From Desulfocicer vacuolatum DSM 3385 (GTDB lineage Bacteria; Desulfobacterota; Desulfobacteria; Desulfobacterales; SURF-7), in contig CAMBQS010000220.1 of the NCBI GenBank assembly GCA_945870015.1, positions 1 to 6,150 on the forward strand: 6,150 bases of DNA, read 5' to 3'. This document shows, piece after piece, positions 1 to 4,958 of the stretch (position 1 is the stretch's first letter; the number at the start of each line of letters is the position of its first letter). The notes beneath the pieces were generated by a model that worked only from the letters and a program-made list of their open reading frames with translations, was not told the origin of the DNA and did no database searches. The position numbers were made by a program, and so were the translations under genes.

Positions 1-739
1 CAGGGGTCGTGATTGTTTTCAGGGCTTTGAGCAACCAAGGCAACCCCTTGGCGTTCAGGAGTTTGCCAGCGTAAACAAGCTGCACGGGCCGGGGTGATGG
101 CTTGGGGCCGGTAGTAAAGAGTGAATCATTGTAACCGGCACCGATAACAATCAATTTTTCCGGCGGCAGCCGGTAGTTTCTCTCGATGTACTCCTTCTGA
201 TCCCCTGTCAGCACCATGGCCGCATCCAGGTGGCGGCACCCGCTCAACACCCTTTCGTGAAGGTGTGGGCAGTTCTGGAATTGACGAAGATCTGTTCCAT
301 GGCAGGTGGTCACCACTGGAATATTCGGAAAAAGACGCCGCGCCAGGGAACTGAGCAGCCAGTTGTGATGGCTGTGGATGATATCCGGCCTGAAACAGGC
401 TGCTGTTTCTGTCAGAAAACGTGTAAAAACCGTTTCATATGTTTCAATATTCTGCGCGGACAGATCGGCAAACCGCGAACTTGGGTAGGGCATGATATCC
501 GTCATGCCGGGGATCAGGAATGGAATGTCGCCCCCGTTGAAGCGGACAAAGCGGCACTGCTTCAAGGAAACACAGTGGAGTTCGACGTCTCTGTCTGGCT
601 GAATGCCGGCGATCATAAAATTATCATGACCGCATCTGGCTGCCTCACACATAATCGATTGTAGATAAATACCGCTGCCGGTCGAGTCCGGACGTTGACC
701 AAGCAAATGAAGAATTTTCAATTTCCGTTGTGTAACCAT
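1..739 (-). CDS. GT4-family glycosyltransferase, N-terminal part (cut by window edge)
   Basis: Reading the minus strand from the ATG at 739 gives 246 residues with no stop before the window edge, so the C-terminal part is missing. The protein looks like a retaining GT-B glycosyltransferase (GT4/WcaJ-RfaB style) that would transfer a sugar from a nucleotide-sugar donor in the cytoplasm, typically for polysaccharide, LPS or glycolipid assembly. Visible support: an N-terminal Rossmann strand KILHLLGQRPDSTGSGIYL (residues 8-26) with the glycine-rich acceptor-side loop; PDIIHSHHNW (118-127); the strand-loop VVTTCHGTD (142-150); and LVYAGKLLNAKGLPWLLKA (221-239), which is the start of the C-terminal donor-binding domain. 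The donor-binding E-x7-E region would lie outside the window. A GGAG-type ribosome binding site sits at 748-751, supporting the start. It is the last visible gene of a minus-strand group, 43 bases after the 111-residue gene. The sugar and acceptor cannot be inferred. Confidence 0.88.
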   Translation of the reverse strand, partial: MVTQRKLKILHLLGQRPDSTGSGIYLQSIMCEAARCGHDNFMIAGIQPDRDVELHCVSLKQCRFVRFNGGDIPFLIPGMTDIMPYPSSRFADLSAQNIETYETVFTRFLTETAACFRPDIIHSHHNWLLSSLARRLFPNIPVVTTCHGTDLRQFQNCPHLHERVLSGCRHLDAAMVLTGDQKEYIERNYRLPPEKLIVIGAGYNDSLFTTGPKPSPRPVQLVYAGKLLNAKGLPWLLKALKTITTP

Positions 740-782
740 TGTAAAAGCTCCGAGGTTCCAAATGCGGATCCTATTCGCCACT

Positions 783-1118
783 TCACGCACAATTGAGAAT
801 CATGCTGTCGTTCGGTATGTATGGCTTATAGGGCTGAACAGCCTCATCCGCCAAATAACCGGGCACCACAATTCCGGAATCATACTGAGCATAGTTTACA
901 AATGTTCTTCCATCAATTCTGACTTTCATTCCATTTATCGGATGTTTTAAAGGAACGATTGCATAAACCCGGCCGTACTTTTCCTTTAACTTTGGATAAC
1001 CCAACACTTCCGAGCGTTTTCCGATATCTACTTCAACATAATGTCTGGAGCCGTCAAGAATATTACCACCATATTCCTCGGCTATGCTTTCAAGCACTTT
1101 ATTGAGATGTTGTTTCAT
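783..1118 (-). CDS. Hypothetical protein, 111 residues
   Basis: I do not recognise this protein. It is a complete small soluble-looking protein with no signal peptide or membrane segment. The first third (residues 1-20) looks helical and amphipathic (MKQHLNKVLESIAEEYGG); the rest is rich in short beta-type stretches with several Tyr, Pro and Gly residues, for example HYVEVDIG (26-33), GRVYAIVPL (49-57), KVRIDGRTFVNYAQYD (65-80) and YKPYIPNDSMI (97-107). It is taken as real because an AGGAGAG Shine-Dalgarno lies at 1124-1130 at good spacing from the ATG, the gene fits between two credible genes on the same strand (78 bases after the methyltransferase stop, 43 bases before the glycosyltransferase start), and the opposite-strand frames look like noise. 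A single Cys sits at residue 110, next to the end. No function is proposed beyond possible co-expression with its neighbours. Confidence 0.68.
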   Translation of the reverse strand: MKQHLNKVLESIAEEYGGNILDGSRHYVEVDIGKRSEVLGYPKLKEKYGRVYAIVPLKHPINGMKVRIDGRTFVNYAQYDSGIVVPGYLADEAVQPYKPYIPNDSMILNCA

Positions 1119-1196
1119 ATCCGCTCTCCTTTTTCAATTGATTTGATGCAGCCCTTTTTTCCATTTTTCCGATCGGCGCCCCTGATTCCTGATTTA

Positions 1197-2405
1197 TCAA
1201 CACTTGGTTGCCCACACCATGTATACAGGATCGGACAGCATCATGTTCCACCCGAAATGCTTGTCCTCATAAGGACGAGGCTTTCCCCTCATTGACCAAG
1301 TATGAATGTCGCTGAACATTTTGGACTGCAGGAAGTATTCCGTTACCAGGCCCATGCGCTCGAACTCATGCAATTCTTTCCAGATTCCGATCGCCTTGGG
1401 CGGGAACCACCGGTTCGAAAAAGAGACGATAAACAATCCGCCCGGTTTCAATACCCTGGCTACGTCGGCAAACACATCAAAGGGTTTTACAAGGTATTCC
1501 ACGGATACCGTACACAAGGCCGCGTCAAACTGCCCATCGTCAAAGGGCAGCAAAGGATTCGAATTCAAGTCATGAAGCACGCCTTCGGTTAACCGCGGAT
1601 TCGCATCCAACTCGATACGGTTCATGCCCAGTCCGGTCAATGAATCCAGTTCCAGTTCCGCCGGCAGATGGGATTTCCAACTGCTCATCAAATCGAGGAC
1701 TTTCGATGCGGGACGGATCAATTGCCCATACATGCCGGATAGAACACTGATGGCCATGTCATCCAGGTGATTGACGAGCCTGGGAGGCGTATAGAATCCG
1801 CCATCATCCGACTCATCCACGCGCGCAAAAGCATCATCTGAAAAAAAATCCGTTGGGTGGCCATTACATCGGACCTGCATTCCCGGGCCATTATAAATCA
1901 AATCTTGTAAAGCCATACTGGATCCACCCCGTTCCGAGGATTTTGATTCGATAAAATCGATTGCGGCATTGACCGATATGCCCCGGCCGGATAGTGGGTG
2001 GTTCATGTCGGCATGAATTTCGTTCCCGTCCGATTTCAGACATCGGAACGGTTCCCGGTTTACCTTGAACACACCAGTAACCCCTTTGAGGATTCCTTTG
2101 GGGTAATATCTTCCATAACGCGTGGAGAGGTTCATTTCTTTATCGATTTGGTCGTTTTTGAGTTTCAAGACAAGGGATTTATTACCGTCAGGTACCAGTT
2201 CTCCCGGTCTGAAAACATGCGAGATTTCGTCTTTCGGAGCTTTATCCAGCAATTTTTTGTAGAATGTTTCCGGGAAAATATCACGCCAGAAATTTACATT
2301 TTGAACATATCGGCACTCCTGATGTGAGCCGATGTCACTGTTCCAGGAAAACCTGAATTCCACGCCTGCTACTGAATTTTTCGTCGTTATGTTCATGCCG
2401 TTCAT
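1197..2405 (-). CDS. Two-domain protein: FKBP/SlyD-like N-terminus fused to a class I SAM-dependent methyltransferase
   Basis: A protein of 402 residues from the ATG at 2405. Residues about 15-155 resemble an FKBP-type prolyl isomerase of the SlyD class: FWRDIFPETFYKKLL (39-53), FRPGELVPDG (65-74), GRYYPKGILKGV (98-109) and especially ADMNHPLSGRGISV (132-145), which matches the SlyD-type A-D-x-N-H-P-L-A-G-x-x-L/I end of the FKBP fold. Residues about 230-402 form a methyltransferase-11-like domain: VLDLMSSWKSHLP (236-248) in the motif I position, an acidic strand end IELD (264-267), LPFDDGQFDAALCTVSVEYL (286-305) and VLKPGGLFIVSFSNR (318-332). Motif I lacks the usual GxGxG. The substrate is unknown. 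An upstream in-frame GTG at 2423 is possible, but the ATG at 2405 is preferred because GGAGG lies about nine bases before it (2415-2419). It diverges from the PAS-LuxR gene and heads the minus-strand group. Confidence 0.85.
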   Translation of the reverse strand: MNGMNITTKNSVAGVEFRFSWNSDIGSHQECRYVQNVNFWRDIFPETFYKKLLDKAPKDEISHVFRPGELVPDGNKSLVLKLKNDQIDKEMNLSTRYGRYYPKGILKGVTGVFKVNREPFRCLKSDGNEIHADMNHPLSGRGISVNAAIDFIESKSSERGGSSMALQDLIYNGPGMQVRCNGHPTDFFSDDAFARVDESDDGGFYTPPRLVNHLDDMAISVLSGMYGQLIRPASKVLDLMSSWKSHLPAELELDSLTGLGMNRIELDANPRLTEGVLHDLNSNPLLPFDDGQFDAALCTVSVEYLVKPFDVFADVARVLKPGGLFIVSFSNRWFPPKAIGIWKELHEFERMGLVTEYFLQSKMFSDIHTWSMRGKPRPYEDKHFGWNMMLSDPVYMVWATKC

Positions 2406-2414
2406 CCTTATAAC

Positions 2415-2419
2415 CCTCC
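2415..2419 (-). promoter_or_regulatory. Ribosome binding site deciding the start of the FKBP-methyltransferase gene
   Basis: On the minus strand the bases GGAGG lie about nine bases before the ATG at 2405. This site falls inside the extra six codons that a GTG start at 2423 would add, and no comparable site precedes that GTG. The shorter protein of 402 residues is therefore preferred. Confidence 0.6.
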
Positions 2420-2450
2420 GCACCCTGTCTTTTGTTTTTGTTGTTTCTGT

Positions 2451-2480
2451 TTGACATCTAAACTATGAATGAAATATAAA
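2451..2480 (+). promoter_or_regulatory. Sigma70-like promoter for the PAS-LuxR gene
   Basis: A perfect -35 hexamer TTGACA (2451-2456) is followed after 18 bases by TATAAA (2475-2480), five of six matches to the -10 consensus. Transcription would begin near 2487, leaving an untranslated leader of about 60 bases before the regulator's ATG at 2548. The site lies in the divergent intergenic region, in an AT-rich stretch. This is read from the sequence only; no start site is known. Confidence 0.5.
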
Positions 2481-2491
2481 TGTGCAATAAT

Positions 2492-2520
2492 AGAATATAG
2501 TCAGTCTATCAGTAGGTAAA
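2492..2520 (-). promoter_or_regulatory. Candidate promoter for the minus-strand FKBP-methyltransferase gene
   Basis: On the minus strand TTTACC (2520-2515) and TATTCT (2497-2492) are separated by 17 bases, each matching four of six consensus positions. Transcription would begin near 2485 and run toward the ATG at 2405. If real, it overlaps the start region of the divergent regulator promoter, so the two would compete or be co-regulated. The match is weak and other AT-rich hexamers nearby could serve instead. Confidence 0.22.
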
Positions 2521-2527
2521 AACTACT
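2511..2527. promoter_or_regulatory. Short inverted repeat in the divergent control region
   Basis: AGTAG (2511-2515) and CTACT (2523-2527) form a perfect 5-base inverted repeat around a 7-base AT-rich centre. It lies in the leader of the PAS-LuxR gene and over the -35 of the candidate opposite promoter. Dimeric LuxR-type HTH proteins often bind such dyads, so it is a possible operator, but a 5-base arm in AT-rich DNA can easily occur by chance. Confidence 0.22.
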
Positions 2528-2547
2528 ATTATAACTGGATGGCATGA

Positions 2548-3450
2548 ATGCAGTACGGAATCCCCGGAAAAGATGATTGTGAATCCATATGTCCTCAGAC
2601 CGGGGCGTTTGACCGAAGGATTATCGATTCCCTGTCCGCCCAGATTGCGATCCTGGACAAAAGAGGTATGATCCTGGAGACCAACCGGGCCTGGCAGGAA
2701 TTCGGTATGGAAAACGATTTTCCGGGAGATGCCGGCGCGCAGGGATTGAATTACCTCAAGGTTTGTGATCAGGCCAGTGGAAAGGGCGCCGCGGTTGCGA
2801 ATCGGGCGGCCCAGGGTATTCGATCCGTGATGACGGGCAAGTCCGGGGAGTTCACCATGGAATATCTTTGTGATACCCCGACGCAGGATTTGTGGTTTTA
2901 CATGCGTGTTACGCGCATGGACGGACCGGAGCCTCATTTTGTTGTGGTTTGCCATGAGAACGTTACGCCCCTAAAGCTTGCCGAGGAAATGATCCGGAAA
3001 CGGGAGCAGGAGCTGGCCTTACAGACACGCAATCTGGAAGAAGTCAACACAGCCCTCCGGGTGCTTGTTGAGCAACGGGAAAAGGACAAGCGGGAGCTGG
3101 AGGAGCGGGTGGTATCGAACGTTCGCCAGCTTGTCACCCGGTATATCGACAAGATGAAGGAGACCCACTTGAATGAACATCAGAGGACGCTCCTAAATAT
3201 CATTGAATCTCATCTGAAAGACGTGATATCCCCTTTTCTGCAAAAGGCGTCCGCCCTGAACATTCAACTGACACCCGGGGAGATCCAGGTGGCGGCACTC
3301 GTAAGGGAAGGTCTGACGACCAAGGAAATCGCCGGTACTCTGAATATTTCCGCTCACGCGGTCGATTTCCATCGGAAAAATATCCGAAGCAAGCTGGGGT
3401 TGAATCGAAAAAAATCAAATCTTCGCTCATACTTGATATCATTGGGTTGA
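2548..3450 (+). CDS. PAS domain, coiled coil and LuxR-type HTH transcriptional regulator
   Basis: A complete 300-residue cytoplasmic DNA-binding regulator without membrane segments. Residues about 24-140 form a PAS-like sensor domain: IIDSLSAQIAILDKRGMILE (25-44) and NRAWQEFG (46-53) are typical PAS openings, and FVVVCHENVTPLKLAEE (131-147) is the usual PAS end leading into a linker helix. Residues about 143-200 are charged and heptad-like, a likely coiled coil for dimerisation. Residues 240-300 are a LuxR/GerE helix-turn-helix: LTPGEIQVAALVREGLTTKE (241-260), IAGTLNISAHAVDFHRKNIR (261-280), SKLGL (281-285). There is no receiver domain or acyl-homoserine-lactone domain, so the signal is presumably sensed by the PAS domain; the ligand is not known. 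The ATG at 2548 directly follows an in-frame TGA (2545-2547) and its ribosome binding site is weak (GGAT near 2537-2540). It diverges from the FKBP-methyltransferase gene and could control that gene or itself. Confidence 0.9.
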   Translation: MQYGIPGKDDCESICPQTGAFDRRIIDSLSAQIAILDKRGMILETNRAWQEFGMENDFPGDAGAQGLNYLKVCDQASGKGAAVANRAAQGIRSVMTGKSGEFTMEYLCDTPTQDLWFYMRVTRMDGPEPHFVVVCHENVTPLKLAEEMIRKREQELALQTRNLEEVNTALRVLVEQREKDKRELEERVVSNVRQLVTRYIDKMKETHLNEHQRTLLNIIESHLKDVISPFLQKASALNIQLTPGEIQVAALVREGLTTKEIAGTLNISAHAVDFHRKNIRSKLGLNRKKSNLRSYLISLG

Positions 3451-3474
3451 TGGAGAGTACGTTCAATGTCGATG

Positions 3475-3522
3475 GTCTGCGGTTGGGTATGACAGGGATA
3501 GCTCTTATTTCAGACTTTTTTT
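3475..3522 (+). terminator. Possible weak terminator after the PAS-LuxR gene
   Basis: GTCTG (3475-3479) can pair with CAGAC (3511-3515), which is followed at once by seven Ts (3516-3522). The 31-base loop is long for an intrinsic terminator, so this is only a candidate end for the regulator transcript before the AT-rich cluster begins. Confidence 0.2.
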
Positions 3523-3527
3523 ATATT

Positions 3528-3547
3528 TTGCTTGACTAAAAGCAAGC
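3528..3547. repeat. Small inverted repeat upstream of the DUF2177 gene
   Basis: TTGCTT (3528-3533) pairs with AAGCAA (3540-3545); in an alternative register GCTTG (3530-3534) pairs with CAAGC (3543-3547). The repeat spans a TTGACT hexamer (3532-3537) that resembles a -35 box, but no convincing -10 box follows at normal spacing. It could be an operator for the downstream cluster or a chance dyad. Confidence 0.22.
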
Positions 3548-3571
3548 TCTTATCTTACTAGTTGAGAATAT

Positions 3572-3982
3572 ATGAACTATCTAAATTACGCAAAACTCTA
3601 TCTTGTCGCTGTGCTTATTTTTTTTCTTATAGACTTGCTTTGGCTTGGCGTTATCGGCAAAGGCATCTATCAAAAATATATGGGGCACCTGATGCGACCC
3701 ACGCCGAATTGGCCGGTGGCAATAATCTTTTATCTTTTGTTTATAATCGGTCTTACAATATTCGCGATTTATCCGGCGATAGCGAACAAATCTTGGACGT
3801 ATGCGCTTTGCTACGGGGCAATGTACGGATTTTTTACCTATATGACCTTTGATCTTACCAACTGGGCAGTTCTCAAGGACTGGCCTTGGCAAATCGTCAT
3901 TATCGATATTGTGTGGGGGATCGTCCTGTCGACCAGTGTAACGCTGGCCACCTACTTTATCGGTAAAAATTTCTTTACCTAA
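3572..3982 (+). CDS. DUF2177 family membrane protein
   Basis: A complete 136-residue inner-membrane protein, the usual length of the DUF2177 family (function unknown). Four hydrophobic segments are visible at about residues 8-28, 48-70, 75-93 and 107-130. Family-like features are FLIDLLWLG (18-26), the central YGAMYGFFTYMTFDLTNWA (81-99) followed by KDWPW (102-106), and IDIVWGIVL (111-119). The conserved Asp and Asn residues within the membrane segments (D21, D94, N97, D112) are the kind that could face a lipid or cofactor site, but this is inference. The ribosome binding site is poor (TTGAG at 3562-3566). It is the first gene of a plus-strand cluster with DUF1295 and a CFA-synthase-like gene, an association known in proteobacteria, so a role in membrane fatty-acid modification is suggested and not shown. 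An overlapping plus-frame reading at 3562 is rejected in favour of this one. Confidence 0.88.
   Translation: MNYLNYAKLYLVAVLIFFLIDLLWLGVIGKGIYQKYMGHLMRPTPNWPVAIIFYLLFIIGLTIFAIYPAIANKSWTYALCYGAMYGFFTYMTFDLTNWAVLKDWPWQIVIIDIVWGIVLSTSVTLATYFIGKNFFT
3962..3979. repeat. Hairpin at the DUF2177-DUF1295 junction
   Basis: GGTAAA (3962-3967) and TTTACC (3974-3979) form a perfect 6-base stem with a 6-base loop, ending just before the DUF2177 stop codon and an eight-A run (3981-3988) that leads into the DUF1295 ATG. It has no T-tract and so is not a terminator. It could influence coupled translation, or be chance. Confidence 0.3.
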
Positions 3983-3987
3983 AAAAA

Positions 3988-4752
3988 ATGAAAATATTTC
4001 TGATCCAAACAATAGCCTTGTTCGCCTATGTGAATCTATGGTTCCTGTATGCAGTTTTAAAAAGAAGGAATGACGTGGCGGATGTAGCTTGGGGCATTGG
4101 CTTCATATTATTGGCTTTGATCGGCTTGATTTTTAATCCCACAACCAGGATGATGCTGATAACGATTCTTATTTTGATTTGGGGACTTCGACTTTCTTTG
4201 CATATCGGGAGACGATTTCTAAGAAGTAAAGAAGAGGATCATCGATATCAATCGATGCGCAAAGAGTGGAAGGGGTCGGAAATATTCAATTCCTGGCTCA
4301 GAGTATTCATGATTCAGGGATTTTTTCTATTAGTAACGTCCGCGACGATCGTAACCATTTCGGTTTTTGATAAAGGCGGGTGGGAGTTCGTCAATGCAAT
4401 CGGGATTATGCTTTGGCTTGTCGGATTTATTTTTGAGGTCGTGGGAGATAGTCAACTCAAAAGATTTGTCCAGACAAATAAACAGGCGGGGGCGATAATG
4501 AAGACCGGTCTATGGAAATATTCAAGACATCCGAATTATTTCGGTGAAGCACTTATGTGGTGGGGGATATGGATTGTGAGTTGGGGCATTCCATTTTTTT
4601 GGATAGGAGTGATCAGCCCGATAACGATAAACTCTTTGCTTCGATTTGTCTCCGGTGTGCCGATGGCGGAAAAAAGATATGATAATAATACGGAATTTTT
4701 GGAATACAAAAAGAAGACACCTCCGATGATCCCCAATTTTTTTATTAAATAA
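3988..4752 (+). CDS. DUF1295 family membrane protein (steroid 5-alpha-reductase-like)
   Basis: A complete 254-residue polytopic membrane protein of the DUF1295 family, related to steroid 5-alpha reductases and isoprenylcysteine methyltransferase-type folds. Visible features: DVAWGIGFILLALIGL (32-47), WGLRLSLHIGRRFLR (65-79), EEDHRY (82-87), GDSQLKRF (153-160) and the C-terminal hallmark GLWKYSRHPNYFGE (174-187), then further membrane segments and KKKTPPMIPNF (241-251). In related enzymes the H-P-N-Y-x-G/A-E region helps bind NADPH or another nucleotide cofactor, so a reductase acting on a membrane lipid acyl chain is plausible; the substrate is not known. The ATG comes five bases after the DUF2177 stop, in an A-run without a Shine-Dalgarno, so translation is probably coupled to the upstream gene. 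The stop is TAA followed directly by TGA, and the repeat element begins right there. Confidence 0.9.
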   Translation: MKIFLIQTIALFAYVNLWFLYAVLKRRNDVADVAWGIGFILLALIGLIFNPTTRMMLITILILIWGLRLSLHIGRRFLRSKEEDHRYQSMRKEWKGSEIFNSWLRVFMIQGFFLLVTSATIVTISVFDKGGWEFVNAIGIMLWLVGFIFEVVGDSQLKRFVQTNKQAGAIMKTGLWKYSRHPNYFGEALMWWGIWIVSWGIPFFWIGVISPITINSLLRFVSGVPMAEKRYDNNTEFLEYKKKTPPMIPNFFIK

Positions 4753-4753
4753 T
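4750..4753. repeat. Left TAAT flank, probable target-site duplication
   Basis: TAAT at 4750-4753 matches TAAT at 4918-4921, directly outside the 15-base terminal repeats. The left copy contains the TAA stop codon of the DUF1295 gene, so the insertion left that protein's end intact. A 4-base match in AT-rich DNA is modest evidence on its own. Confidence 0.45.
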
Positions 4754-4917
4754 GAGCTAATTTCAAAATGATGAAAAACCGTCACACCGGCGAAGGTTGG
4801 TGTCCAGAAAAGGATTGAAAACTGGATAGCGCTGCGGTTGCGCCTGGCGGCTTGGAAAACTGCACTGCGTGTCCGACCTTCGCCGGAATGACGACAACAG
4901 AGTTTTGAAATTGGCTC
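4754..4917. mobile_element. REPIN/MITE-like palindromic element with terminal inverted repeats and TAAT flanks
   Basis: A 164-base non-coding element. Its ends are inverted repeats: GAGCTAATTTCAAAA (4754-4768) against TTTTGAAATTGGCTC (4903-4917), 14 of 15 positions matching. Inside lies a second, GC-rich inverted pair, 4780-4801 against 4872-4893, with 18 of 22 matches and the core CCGGCGAAGGT, which resembles the dispersed GTCATTCCGGCGAAGG-type repeats common in proteobacterial genomes. TAAT occurs immediately outside both ends (4750-4753 and 4918-4921), which looks like a 4-base target duplication. There is no transposase gene, so movement would depend on one elsewhere. It sits between the DUF1295 stop and the CFA-synthase-like gene, and could fold in the transcript and affect read-through. 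Copy number elsewhere in the genome cannot be seen from here. Confidence 0.75.
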
Positions 4918-4921
4918 TAAT
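4918..4921. repeat. Right TAAT flank, probable target-site duplication
   Basis: The second TAAT copy, at the right edge of the palindromic element. It is followed by eight As (4922-4929) and then the short leader of the CFA-synthase-like gene. The junction bases TCTAAT (4916-4921) resemble a -10 box, but I found no convincing -35 box at the right distance, so no promoter is called. Confidence 0.45.
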
Positions 4922-4958
4922 AAAAAAAAGCTATCGAACGCAGCAATAGGTTTGGAAT

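Noticed and set aside
230..664. Plus-strand open frame of 144 codons
   Set aside because: It lies opposite the glycosyltransferase gene, which has recognisable GT-B motifs and a ribosome binding site. The plus-strand translation shows no family features.
1183..1196. Tandem CCTGATT repeat between the methyltransferase and the 111-residue gene
   Set aside because: Only two short units, with no dyad symmetry or promoter context; consistent with chance.
1302..1592. Two overlapping plus-strand open frames of about 90 codons
   Set aside because: They are opposite the methyltransferase domain, overlap each other in different frames and have no ribosome binding site or recognisable motifs.
2509..2955. 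Minus-strand open frame of 148 codons
   Set aside because: It runs opposite the PAS domain of the regulator, whose motifs are clear, and covers the intergenic promoter region. Its translation has no recognisable domain.
3562..3852. Plus-strand frame overlapping the start of the DUF2177 gene
   Set aside because: The frame starting at 3572 gives a complete DUF2177 protein with four membrane segments; the 3562 frame is a low-quality shadow.
3980..3990. Slippage on the eight-A run fusing DUF2177 to DUF1295
   Set aside because: The TAA stop of DUF2177 begins with the T just before the A-run, so gaining or losing an A within the run would not bypass the stop.
3581..4012. Minus-strand open frame of 143 codons
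   Set aside because: It is opposite the DUF2177 gene and spans its junction with DUF1295; its basic, Lys-rich translation is what the reverse of AT-rich membrane-protein DNA gives.
4903..4930. The right end of the palindromic element as an intrinsic terminator for the plus strand
   Set aside because: In the plus direction the stem is followed by As, not Ts, so the classical signal is absent; a T-tract appears only on the other strand, where no gene is being read.
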